A DNA stretch of 64,000 nt from positions 62,001-126,000 of the forward strand of contig JBGAOY010000005.1 of the NCBI GenBank assembly GCA_044221555.1, given 5' to 3'. Source of the stretch: JAEUJM01 sp044221555 (GTDB taxonomy: Bacteria > Actinomycetota > Acidimicrobiia > Acidimicrobiales > DATDAH01). Below, in pieces: positions 1 through 7,926 of the stretch. A model generated the notes under the pieces. That model ran no database searches and had not been told where the DNA came from. It saw nothing but the letters and a program-made list of their open reading frames with translations. The translations under genes and the position numbers were made by a program. Position 1 is the first letter of the stretch, and each line of letters opens with the position of its first letter.

Positions 1-790
1 CGATCGGTGTCCAGTTCAGCTCGCCGATCTCGGCGGCCTGCTGGTAGACGAAGTCGAAGCCGACGTCCTCGTAGGCCTCGATCTGGCGATCGGCCTGCTG
101 CTGGGTGACCGGCAGGTTCGAGTAGATCATCGCGGCGTGGGTGGCCGCGTCGGGGTGCTCCTCGACGATGCGGCGGGCCGCGCCCACGTTGAACTGGTAG
201 GTCGCGTTCGGCAACGGCTGGTACACCCGGTCCGACTCGGCCTTGGCCGTGCTGATCGTGAAGCCGGCCACGTCGACCAGGCCGCAGTCGACGGCGGTCT
301 GCGCGCCCGTCTCGTCGAGCGCCCCGCCCCCACCGACCATCGCGAAGGAGGACTCGCAGGCCTGCTGGACCACGGAGTTGTAGTCGAACAGGGCCGCATC
401 GAGCAGCGTGAGCTCGAGGGGACGACCGTTGATGCCGCCCAGGCTGTTGCAGTAGGCGACGAAGGCGGTCATCGCCTGGTGCACCCCGAGGTTCAACCCG
501 GGCGCGGCCTGCGCCCCCGGGTCGGCGATGGTGGAGATCTGAATGGCGTCGTCGGTGACCCCCTGGTCGGTGGCACCCGACGCATCGCCCTCGCCACACG
601 GCGTGGGCAGGGTGCCGACCATGTCGGGGTCGGTGCCGCCGGTGCCGCCGGCGTCCTCGGACGAGCCACCCCCGCCCGACGAGTCGACACCCGCGTCGGA
701 ACCGCCCTCCACCCGGGTGCCACACGAGGCGACGACGAGCATCATCGCCATCGCCACGAGTACCGCGCTGAACCTCCGCCGTCGTCGCAT
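1..790 (-). CDS. ABC transporter substrate-binding lipoprotein (3' end outside window)
   Basis: Only the N-terminal ~263 residues are visible; the gene runs off base 1. The ATG at 790 opens a lipoprotein signal: five arginines, a hydrophobic run and the lipobox VVASC (Cys23), followed by a Gly/Ser/Thr-rich tether. The mature part has the type I periplasmic-binding pattern (Peripla_BP_6), with the IADPG and GGINGR blocks also found in the two binding proteins at 4936-6327 and 6450-7859, but it is clearly more divergent than those two are from each other. It is last in the importer operon; its start lies one base after the stop of the small membrane protein, so translational coupling is likely. 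The solute is unknown: the family covers branched-chain amino acids, amides, urea and aromatic acids. Confidence 0.88.
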   Translation of the reverse strand, partial: MRRRRRFSAVLVAMAMMLVVASCGTRVEGGSDAGVDSSGGGGSSEDAGGTGGTDPDMVGTLPTPCGEGDASGATDQGVTDDAIQISTIADPGAQAAPGLNLGVHQAMTAFVAYCNSLGGINGRPLELTLLDAALFDYNSVVQQACESSFAMVGGGGALDETGAQTAVDCGLVDVAGFTISTAKAESDRVYQPLPNATYQFNVGAARRIVEEHPDAATHAAMIYSNLPVTQQQADRQIEAYEDVGFDFVYQQAAEIGELNWTPI

Positions 791-791
791 G

Positions 792-1169
792 TCAGTCGCC
801 GGACCGTGTCCGCTCTTCGTACACGAGGCGCAACAGCCAGTACCGCAGGTAGTGGGTGAGCGAGTAGCGCAGCCACATCACCGCGCCCACGACCGCGAGG
901 ATCAGCGCCAGGATGCCGACGCTGATGTAGGTGAGCGAGTCGCGGCTGTCCGAGGCACTGCCCGAGATGACCGCCATCACCACCGCCAGGACGATGCCCA
1001 CCACGACGAGCGCGGCGCCGACGGAGGTCATCTGGCGCTCCCGCTCGATCGACCCGCCCTTGACCCGCAGGGCCGCCACCTCGGCCTCGAACTCGTCGAG
1101 CCGGCCGGGCTTCTTGGACGACAGGGGCGGCAGCGGGTTCGCCGCCGCCGGCTGGTTCTCAGTGCTCAT
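792..1169 (-). CDS. small two-TM membrane protein in the importer operon
   Basis: 125 residues. A hydrophilic Pro/Glu-rich N-terminal segment (1-46) is followed by two membrane helices at about 49-69 and 80-100 and a basic, aromatic tail. I do not recognise a family. It lies between the ATPase fusion gene and the third binding protein, and its stop (TGA at 794-792) is one base from the next ATG, so it is co-translated with a binding protein. An accessory role in the transporter is possible but is inference. The Shine-Dalgarno AGGAGG belongs to a repeat element found again near 33 kb (see 1177-1244), which is an unusual origin for a ribosome-binding site. Confidence 0.75.
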   Translation of the reverse strand: MSTENQPAAANPLPPLSSKKPGRLDEFEAEVAALRVKGGSIERERQMTSVGAALVVVGIVLAVVMAVISGSASDSRDSLTYISVGILALILAVVGAVMWLRYSLTHYLRYWLLRLVYEERTRSGD

Positions 1170-1176
1170 GCCCCCT

Positions 1177-1244
1177 GCGCCTCCTTCGTCGGCGCCCCTT
1201 CGGGATCCGGTTCGCTGGTCACCGCTGCTCCGCTCCGCTCCGCA
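1177..1244 (-). repeat. interspersed repeat, copy with Shine-Dalgarno hairpin
   Basis: Read on the minus strand, this segment has GGAGC-type triplication, then GCGAACCGGAT, CCCGAAGG and a hairpin GCGCC / loop GACGAAGGA / GGCGC (1195-1177). The same order of blocks occurs in two tandem 78-bp copies at 33044-33199. The AAGGAGG in the loop and 3' arm serves as ribosome-binding site of the gene starting at 1169. The arm sequence differs from the 33-kb copies by a compensatory pair (see findings). Confidence 0.75.
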
Positions 1245-1324
1245 ACCTGTCTGTTCATGTGCAGTTCCCTCCCGAGGTGCGCCGATGGTAGAGGGAAGCG
1301 TCCCCCCGTGGGTCGATCATGGTT

Positions 1325-2830
1325 TCACGCTCCCAGGTACGCGGCGGTGAGCTCGTCACCGATCTCCGACGGGGCACCGACGCGCTGCACCCGGCCGTGG
1401 AGCATGATCGCGGCCACGTCGGCCACGCCGAGCACCTCGTGGGCGAATTGCTCGACCACCAGGATCGACGTGCCCTCGTCGGCGATGGCCTGGACCTGTT
1501 CGTACAGCCCGCTCACGATGATGGGGGCCAGGCCCATCGACAGCTCGTCCAGCAGCAGCACCGCCGGGTCGGTGGCCAGCGCCCTGGCCATGGCCAGCAT
1601 CTGCTGCTCACCACCGCTCATGGTGCCCGCCACCTGGGTGCGCCGCTCGGCGAGCCGCGGGAAGCGGGTGAAGGACCGGTCGAGGACGTCGGCCAGCGAC
1701 GTGCCCGTGAAGGTGGCCATGCGCAGGTTCTCGGTGACCGTGAGGTTGGGGAAGATGCCGCGCCCCTCGGGCACGAGGCACACGCCGGCGCGCGCCAGCG
1801 CGTCGGCATCGGCGCCCGTGACCCGGCGGCCGCAGAGCGACACCGAGCCGCCGGTGGGAGCCAGCAGGCCGCTGATGACCTTGAGCGTGGTGGACTTGCC
1901 GGCGCCGTTGGGGCCGAGCAGGGCGAACACCGTCCCCGCCTCCATGGCGAAGTCCACCCCGTGCAACACGTCGATGTCGCCGTACGCCGCCCGCAGGTCG
2001 GTCAGCTCGAGGATGGGCACGGGGGCGGCCCCCTCGTCGGGGGGAGGGGTCACGGGCTCGGCCGGAACCGCCGAGGGCGCCGCCAGGTGCTCCTCGGCCG
2101 CGGTCTCCCGCTCGGCCCCCAGGTACGCCTCCTGCACCACGGCGTTGCCCTGGATGGCCACGGGGTCGCCGGTGGCGATGATCTGGCCGAAGTCCAGCAC
2201 GAAGATCTGCTCGCACACCCCCATGACCAGGCTCATGTCGTGCTCGACCAGCAACACGGCCAGTCCCTCGTCGGCCACCTGCCGCAGCACGACGGCCATC
2301 TCGTGGGTCTCGGCCTCGTTCAGGCCCGAGGACGGCTCGTCGAGCAGGAGCACCCGGGGCTGGCTGGCCAGCGCCCGGGCCAGCTCCACCAGCCGGGCCT
2401 TGCCGGTGGGCAGGGTGTCGACCCGCAGGTCGGCCACCTCGGTGAGCCCGATGCGGGCCAGCACGTCGTCGACCACCGAGTCGGGGTCGGAGCCGTCACG
2501 GGCCCAGCGCTTGCGCACCTCCGCCGCCACCAGCACGTTCTCGCGCACCGTCAGCAGGCTGAACAGCTCGAGGCGCTGGAACGTGCGGGCCACACCGCGG
2601 CGGGCGCGTTTGTGGGGCGGCAGCGACGACACGTCCTGCCCGTCGATGAGCACCCGGCCCCCGGAGGTGTCCTGCAGGCCGGTGAGCGCGTTGAAGATGG
2701 TGGTCTTGCCGGCCCCGTTGGGCCCGATGAGGCCGGTGACACGACCGGCCTCCACCTCCAGGTCGACCTTGTTCACCGCGAGGTGCCCGCCGAAGCGGAC
2801 CGACACCTCTCGCGCCTCCAGCAGGGCCAT
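1325..2830 (-). CDS. fused LivG-LivF ABC transporter ATPase
   Basis: 501 residues with two complete ATPase domains in one chain, normally two proteins (LivG and LivF) in branched-chain amino-acid importers. Domain 1: Walker A GPNGAGKT at 36-43, Walker B VLLLDEP at 160-166, switch His197. Its signature is degenerate (LPTGK, 140-144, in place of LPYG/LSGG). Domain 2: Walker A GPNGAGKS at 306-313, signature MSGGEQQ at 404-410, Walker B AVLLLDE at 423-429. A Pro/Ala/Glu linker (about 242-272) joins them. The ATG overlaps the stop of the permease gene by one base (TGATG), so the pair is translationally coupled. It energises import of the solute captured by the three binding lipoproteins. Confidence 0.93.
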   Translation of the reverse strand: MALLEAREVSVRFGGHLAVNKVDLEVEAGRVTGLIGPNGAGKTTIFNALTGLQDTSGGRVLIDGQDVSSLPPHKRARRGVARTFQRLELFSLLTVRENVLVAAEVRKRWARDGSDPDSVVDDVLARIGLTEVADLRVDTLPTGKARLVELARALASQPRVLLLDEPSSGLNEAETHEMAVVLRQVADEGLAVLLVEHDMSLVMGVCEQIFVLDFGQIIATGDPVAIQGNAVVQEAYLGAERETAAEEHLAAPSAVPAEPVTPPPDEGAAPVPILELTDLRAAYGDIDVLHGVDFAMEAGTVFALLGPNGAGKSTTLKVISGLLAPTGGSVSLCGRRVTGADADALARAGVCLVPEGRGIFPNLTVTENLRMATFTGTSLADVLDRSFTRFPRLAERRTQVAGTMSGGEQQMLAMARALATDPAVLLLDELSMGLAPIIVSGLYEQVQAIADEGTSILVVEQFAHEVLGVADVAAIMLHGRVQRVGAPSEIGDELTAAYLGA

Positions 2831-4881
2831 CAGGCCGGGCCTCGCTGGCGGGCGAGCTCGGCGTAGGCCTCGACCTCGTCGAGGCCCAACTCGTGGTCGA
2901 GCATGCGCAGGTCGGCATCGGTGAACGGGGCGTCGAGGCCGAGACGGTCGAGGTTGTCGGCAGGGCCGGCCACGTGGGCGGCACGGGCCCGGCGCTTGGC
3001 CGCCATCTCACGGAAGCTCGAGGCGATCTCGTTGACGGCCCCGTTCGGGTTCCGGCCCAGGCTGATGCCCAGCAGGCCGGGTGCCAGCAGGAAGAGGTTG
3101 GTCAGGCTCGGGGCCACGTCGGGGATGATGAAGAAGAACAGCGAGTAGGAGATGGCACCGAAGAGCGCGCCGCCGACCGCGCCGATGCCGCCGGCGACGG
3201 CCAGCAACAAGATGGGCAGGCCGGCCAGGAACTGGAAGCGCTCGGGGCTGACCGAGGTGACCGCGCCCCCGAAGAGCGCCCCGCCCAGGCCGGCGATGCC
3301 GGCCGACAGGGCGAACACCTGCACCTTCGTGCGGGTGAGGTCGAGCCCCAACGTGGTGCAGGCCGCGGGGCTGGTCTTCATGGCCTGGAGGCGGCGGCCG
3401 AACTCCCCACGCCTGATGACCACGATGAGGATGGCCACCAGCGCGAAGGCCCCCGAGAGCAGCACCAGGTAGGCCTCGTTCGAGTCCGACGAGATGCCGA
3501 ACACGTCGAGCCGGGGCACCGGGAGGGCGCCGTTGGGCATGATCAGGCCCTGGGTGAACACCATGCGGTCCATGAACACCGCGAACGCGGCGGTGGCCAG
3601 CGCCAGGTACAGGCCGCTCAGCCGCAGCGCCGGCAGGGCCACCACGGCACCGACCGCGGCGGTGACGACCACCGCGAGGAACAGGCCCCAGAGCGTGCCG
3701 TCGCCCCCGTAGTGGCCCATCACCACCGCGCCGATGCCCGCGAACGACATCGGCGCCAGCGAGATCTGGCCGCCGTAGCCGATGAGCGGCACCAGCGAGA
3801 GCATCACGATGCCGAGGGCCATGCCCTGGCTGAGTTGCAGCACCCGGGTGTTCTCCACGCTCTGGGCGATCACGAAGGTGACCGCGACCAACGCGGGCCC
3901 ACCGATCAGCCAGCGCCGCAGCGACGGCGTGGGCATGTCGTCGCGCGAGCGCTGCTGGCCCGCACCCCGGACCCGTGTCGGCGGGAGCACGAGCAACACG
4001 ATGAACAGGAGGAACACCGGCACGGCCGGCCGCAGCCCCGACAGGGTGATGGGCGTGGACAGCGTGTGGCCGAACACCGACGTGATCGTCTGGTCGCTCG
4101 GCAGGTAGCCCACGAAGTAGCTCTCGCCGAGCCCGAGGATCAGGGCGCCGACGAAGGTGAGCGGCAGGCTGCGGAGCCGCCCGATCATCGCCGCGGCGTA
4201 GGCGTTGATCACCAGCAGGGTGAGCGGGAGCGGCGCCAGGTTGCCCTGGCTGCCGGCCAGCAGGATGCCTGCGAGCGCGGCCAGCGACGTGCCGATGGCC
4301 CAGGCCAGCATCGAGGCCCGCCCGGGCCGCCCACCGTTGAGTTGTGACAGGGCGCGGTCGTCCACCACCGCCCGCATCGACACCCCGGTGCGGGTCCGGT
4401 ACAGGAACAGCCGGAGCCCGAGGGCCACCGCGATCGCGGCCACGATGGTGATGGCGTCGTGGTAGGTGACCGAGATGTCGCCGACGGTGAACTTGTCGGG
4501 GTCGAAGAACCCCGGGATCCGCCGCCCGGCCGGCGGGAACAGGATCGGCACCAGCGAGAACACGAAGAACAGGAGGCTCACCGACACGACGATCTTGACG
4601 ACCTCGCTGGTGTTCTCGACCCCGCGGAAGATCACCCGCTCGATCACCGCTCCGAACGCGGGCGCCAGGATCACCAGCACCACGAACAGGGCGACGGGCG
4701 CCGGCCACTGCCACTCGACGCGCAGCTGCCAGTACACGAAGGCCGCGAACATGCCGAAGGCGCCCTGGGCGAAGTTGAAGATGCCCGACGTGGTGTAGGT
4801 GACGACCAGGCCGCTCGCGGCCACGGCGTAGATCGCCGCGGTCACGAGGCCGAGCACCGTGAAGCTGAGGAACTCGTTCAC
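2830..4881 (-). CDS. fused LivH-LivM branched-chain amino-acid-type ABC permease
   Basis: 683 residues. The N-terminal ~305 residues are a LivH-type permease (opens FLSFTVLGLVTAAIYAVAAS, then NFAQGAFGM). After a charged linker of about 20 residues comes a LivM-type permease (IGYGGQISLAPMSFAGIGA) to about 620, and a basic cytoplasmic tail. Both permease halves of the importer are thus one polypeptide, matching the fusion of the two ATPases encoded next. The start is GTG at 4881 with GGGATGAGG upstream. It lies 54 bp after the binding-protein gene at 4936-6327 and ends in a one-base overlap with the ATPase gene. Confidence 0.92.
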   Translation of the reverse strand: MNEFLSFTVLGLVTAAIYAVAASGLVVTYTTSGIFNFAQGAFGMFAAFVYWQLRVEWQWPAPVALFVVLVILAPAFGAVIERVIFRGVENTSEVVKIVVSVSLLFFVFSLVPILFPPAGRRIPGFFDPDKFTVGDISVTYHDAITIVAAIAVALGLRLFLYRTRTGVSMRAVVDDRALSQLNGGRPGRASMLAWAIGTSLAALAGILLAGSQGNLAPLPLTLLVINAYAAAMIGRLRSLPLTFVGALILGLGESYFVGYLPSDQTITSVFGHTLSTPITLSGLRPAVPVFLLFIVLLVLPPTRVRGAGQQRSRDDMPTPSLRRWLIGGPALVAVTFVIAQSVENTRVLQLSQGMALGIVMLSLVPLIGYGGQISLAPMSFAGIGAVVMGHYGGDGTLWGLFLAVVVTAAVGAVVALPALRLSGLYLALATAAFAVFMDRMVFTQGLIMPNGALPVPRLDVFGISSDSNEAYLVLLSGAFALVAILIVVIRRGEFGRRLQAMKTSPAACTTLGLDLTRTKVQVFALSAGIAGLGGALFGGAVTSVSPERFQFLAGLPILLLAVAGGIGAVGGALFGAISYSLFFFIIPDVAPSLTNLFLLAPGLLGISLGRNPNGAVNEIASSFREMAAKRRARAAHVAGPADNLDRLGLDAPFTDADLRMLDHELGLDEVEAYAELARQRGPA

Positions 4882-4935
4882 GGCCTCATCCCTTTGGGGT
4901 CATGGTGCGCGGATCTGGTGGCGGGGGCCGGCGAC

Positions 4936-6327
4936 TCAGCCGCCCGACGAGTAGTCCCCCTCGAGGGCAACCACGTAGTCGGGGTTGCAGTCGAACCCCT
5001 CGTCCGGGCTGTACCGGGCGAATTCGCCGTCCTGCACCTGCAGCAGCACCACGCACTCGGTGCCGCTGTTGGTCGACGGGTCGCCCGGAGCGTGCAGGCC
5101 GTCGCCGGTCCAGTCGTCGACCGACGCCGCGGCCTCGAGCACGCAGGTGCGGGTGAGGTCGCCGTTGTCGTCGCACTCCTTGACGGACTGGGCGAACAGG
5201 AGCCAGCCCGAGACGCTCTGGGCGCCCAGCAGGGCCACCTTGCCGCCCACCGCATCGACCATGTCGATGTAGTCCTGGGTGGCCTTGTTGTCGGCGGCCT
5301 CCTCGAAGGGCACGAACGAGTTCCGCACGAAGGTGCCGTCGGCCACGGACCCGGCGGCCGCCAGGTACTCGGGGTCGTAGAAGTTGGCGTCCTGCAGGGT
5401 GATCTCGGGCGAGTAGTCGATCTCGCTCATGGCCTGCTGCAGCAGCGCCAGGTTGGCGCCCTCGCCCACGAAGTTGAGCCACTGGACGTCGGCGTTCTTG
5501 AGGGCGGTGGCGAACGGTGCCCAGTTGGCCTCGCCGGCGGGGTTGTAGGCCTGCTCGAACACGATGTCGGCGCCGAGGGCCTCGTAGGCCTCCTTGCCCC
5601 GCTCGAACTGGGTGATCGTGGTCTGGAAGTCGCCGTACAGCATGCCGACGTGCTGGAAGGCCTCGGGGTTCTCCTCCTTGAGGATCTGCACGCCGCCCAC
5701 GGGGTACTGGTCGGACGGGTTGGGCACCGGCTGCACCGACCGGGACTCGACCGGGTCGTCGCCGGCGCTGCCGGCCTTCTCGGGCGTGACCGAGAAGCCG
5801 GCCACGTCGATCAGGCCGCACTCGACGCCGGTGGTGGCCCACAGGTTGTCCTGCACGGCCCCGTCACCCACGATGGCGAACTCCTGGTCGCAGGCCTCCT
5901 GCATCTGGGTCTGGTACTCGGTGAAGGCGGCGTCGTACTGGGTGAGGTCCAATTGGCGACCGTTGATCCCACCCTGGTCGTTGCACCACGTGGTGAAGGC
6001 CTCGCCGGCGTCGAAGATCTCCTGGTTCAGACCGGGACGGGCACTGAACCCCGGGTCGGCGATGGTGCCGACCGCGATCGAGTCGGCGGTGATGCCCTGC
6101 GTCTCCTCCGGCGGCCCGGTGGGCTCGGCGTTGTCGCCGCTGCCCTCGCCGCAGGGCGACTCGACGTCGCCGAAGGTGACCCCGGTTGCGTCACCCGACG
6201 CCGCGGTGGTGTCGGTGGAGCCGCCACCCGTGTCGCCCGAGCCCGAGGAGTCCTCGCCTCGACTCGAACAGGCACCCGCGACCAGCACCAACGCGGCCAG
6301 CACGACGACAAGACGGCGCAGCTTCAT
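4936..6327 (-). CDS. ABC transporter substrate-binding lipoprotein (second of three)
   Basis: 463 residues. The start chosen is ATG 6327, because AGGGGGAA lies just upstream and the protein then begins with a lipoprotein signal (MKLRRL, hydrophobic core, LVAGAC with Cys20). A Ser/Gly/Thr tether follows, then a Peripla_BP_6 domain. Whole blocks match the next gene upstream (AIVGDGAVQDNLW, EGANLALLQQAMSE, LLGAQSVSGWLLFAQS), so the two are a recent tandem duplicate. The open frame extends upstream to 6660, but that part has no domain and would bury the signal peptide. First binding protein upstream of the permease. Confidence 0.92.
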   Translation of the reverse strand: MKLRRLVVVLAALVLVAGACSSRGEDSSGSGDTGGGSTDTTAASGDATGVTFGDVESPCGEGSGDNAEPTGPPEETQGITADSIAVGTIADPGFSARPGLNQEIFDAGEAFTTWCNDQGGINGRQLDLTQYDAAFTEYQTQMQEACDQEFAIVGDGAVQDNLWATTGVECGLIDVAGFSVTPEKAGSAGDDPVESRSVQPVPNPSDQYPVGGVQILKEENPEAFQHVGMLYGDFQTTITQFERGKEAYEALGADIVFEQAYNPAGEANWAPFATALKNADVQWLNFVGEGANLALLQQAMSEIDYSPEITLQDANFYDPEYLAAAGSVADGTFVRNSFVPFEEAADNKATQDYIDMVDAVGGKVALLGAQSVSGWLLFAQSVKECDDNGDLTRTCVLEAAASVDDWTGDGLHAPGDPSTNSGTECVVLLQVQDGEFARYSPDEGFDCNPDYVVALEGDYSSGG

Positions 6328-6400
6328 CAGTTCCCCCTGAGTGGATCTTCCTCGATCGTCGGAGCGGTCCCCCGGCCCAACGGCGGGGACATCATGGCAC

Positions 6401-6430
6401 AGGACGTTCTGACGGCGTGTCAGGTCCGCG
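6401..6430. promoter_or_regulatory. inverted repeat between the duplicated binding-protein genes
   Basis: CTGAC (6409-6413), five bases, GTCAG (6419-6423), lying 82-96 bp upstream of the ATG at 6327 in a 122-bp gap. The position suits an operator or a weak processing hairpin that would adjust expression of the second receptor and permease genes. The arms are short, so chance is possible. Confidence 0.25.
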
Positions 6431-6449
6431 CCGTGGCGGTGGCGCACGG

Positions 6450-7859
6450 TCACCCGCCCGCGGCGTAGTCGCCGTGGAGCTCGATCAGGTCGGCGTCGTC
6501 GCACACGAACCCGTCGTCGGGGGCGTAGCGGGTGAACGCGCCGTCCTCGACCCGGAGCACCAGGGTGCAGGCGCTCGCGGTGTTGCGGGACGGGTCGGTC
6601 GGGGCGTGCAGGCCGCCGCCGGTCCAGTCGCTGACCGAGCCGGCGGTCTCGAGCAGGCACGTGCGGGTGAGGTCACCCTGGTCGTCACAGGCCTTGGCCG
6701 ACTGGGCGAACAGCAGCCACGCCGACACGCTCTGCGCGCCGAGCAGCGCCACCTTGCCGCCCACCGCGTCCACCATGTCGACGTAGTCCTGCGTGGCGGG
6801 GTTCTGGTCGGCCTCCTCGAAGGGCACGAACACCGAGCGGATGTAGGTGCCCTCGGCCGCCTCGCCCGCGGCCTCGAGGTAGGCCGGATCGTAGAAGTTG
6901 GTCTCCTGGAACGTGACCTCCGGCGAGTAGTCGAGCTCGCTCATCGCCTGCTGCAACAGGGCCAGGTTGGCCCCTTCGCCCACGAAGTTCAGCCACTCGA
7001 CCCCGTCCCGTTCGAGGCCCGCCGCGATGGGCGCCCAGTTGGCCTCGCCGGCCACGTTGTAGGTCTGGCGGGAGACGACGGTGCCGCCGATGGCGTCGTA
7101 GGCCTCCTCGGTCTTGGCCGCCTGCACCTCGAGCGTGGCGAAGTTCCCCGACACCATCCCGATGTGGTCGATGGCGCCGGGGTTGTCCTCGGACACCAAC
7201 CGCATGGCCCCGACCGCGAAGCGGTCGGACGTGTTCGGGAGCGGTTGCACGACCCGCAGGCGCTCGATCTCGGAGTGGCCCGCGACCCCCGACTTCTCGG
7301 GCGTCACCGAGAACCCGGCGATGTCCACCAGCCCGCACGCGGCGCCGACGTCGAGCCACAGGTTGTCCTGCACCGCACCGTCGCCGACGATGGCGAAGTC
7401 CTGCTCGCAGGCCTCCCCCAGGCGTTGCTGGTACTCGGTGTACTTGGCGTCGTACTGGGTCAGGTCGAGCGCGCGGCCGTTGATGCCACCCTGGTCGTTG
7501 CACCACTGCACGAACGCCTCGCCGGCGTCGAGGATCTCCTGGTTGAGGCCCGGGCGGGCGCTGAACCCCGGGTCGGCGATGGTGCCGACCGCGATCGAGT
7601 CGGCGGTGATGCCCTGCTCCTCCCCCGGCCCGCCGGTGGCGTCGGTCTGACCCACGCCCTCCGGCACCTCCGCGGGCGTGTCGTCGCACGGGGACTCCAG
7701 GTCGCCGAAGGTCTCCACGCCCGACGGCGTGGCGCTCGTGGCCGGGGCGCCGCCGCCCGCGTCGCCGCCCGACGCCGACGGGTCGGCGCCGCGGTCCGAG
7801 CAGGCCGCCGCCACCAGTGAGACGACCGCGAGCACGGCGATCCAATGACCACGCTTCAT
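6450..7859 (-). CDS. ABC transporter substrate-binding lipoprotein (first gene of importer operon)
   Basis: 469 residues. Lipoprotein signal with VAAAC (Cys20), Gly/Ser-rich tether, then a Peripla_BP_6 domain nearly parallel to that of the gene at 4936-6327 throughout its length. ATG 7859 has GAGGGGGAACG upstream, almost the same leader as the paralogue, which suggests that gene and leader were duplicated together. It is divergent from the LLM oxidoreductase at 7927, and the intergenic region contains the palindrome ACCGATCGGT. Two near-identical receptors feeding one permease usually means partly different ligand ranges; that is inference. Confidence 0.92.
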   Translation of the reverse strand: MKRGHWIAVLAVVSLVAAACSDRGADPSASGGDAGGGAPATSATPSGVETFGDLESPCDDTPAEVPEGVGQTDATGGPGEEQGITADSIAVGTIADPGFSARPGLNQEILDAGEAFVQWCNDQGGINGRALDLTQYDAKYTEYQQRLGEACEQDFAIVGDGAVQDNLWLDVGAACGLVDIAGFSVTPEKSGVAGHSEIERLRVVQPLPNTSDRFAVGAMRLVSEDNPGAIDHIGMVSGNFATLEVQAAKTEEAYDAIGGTVVSRQTYNVAGEANWAPIAAGLERDGVEWLNFVGEGANLALLQQAMSELDYSPEVTFQETNFYDPAYLEAAGEAAEGTYIRSVFVPFEEADQNPATQDYVDMVDAVGGKVALLGAQSVSAWLLFAQSAKACDDQGDLTRTCLLETAGSVSDWTGGGLHAPTDPSRNTASACTLVLRVEDGAFTRYAPDDGFVCDDADLIELHGDYAAGG

Positions 7860-7876
7860 CTGGCGTTCCCCCTCAG

Positions 7877-7886
7877 ACCGATCGGT
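7877..7886. promoter_or_regulatory. palindrome ACCGATCGGT in divergent promoter region
   Basis: Perfect 10-bp palindrome in the 67-bp gap between the importer operon (start 7859, minus) and the LLM oxidoreductase (start 7927, plus). The core CCGATCGG recurs at 9882-9889 in the promoter of the alpha/beta hydrolase gene. Possible shared operator. Confidence 0.3.
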
Positions 7887-7914
7887 GCTGGCATGGTCGC
7901 ACAGGCGGGTGCGT

Positions 7915-7920
7915 TACGTT
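7915..7920 (+). promoter_or_regulatory. -10 box TACGTT of leaderless promoter
   Basis: TANNNT hexamer ending six bases before GTG 7927, the spacing expected if transcription starts on the start codon. It supports 7927 over the in-frame GTG at 7885. Confidence 0.55.
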
Positions 7921-7926
7921 CGCCGC

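Noticed and set aside
1319..2866. Long plus-strand ORF of 515 codons rich in His/Gln/Gly/Arg
   Set aside because: It is the antisense of the LivG-LivF gene; composition is typical of a shadow frame and no domain is seen.
2893..4347. Plus-strand ORF of 484 codons
   Set aside because: Antisense shadow of the permease fusion, no start signals or motifs.
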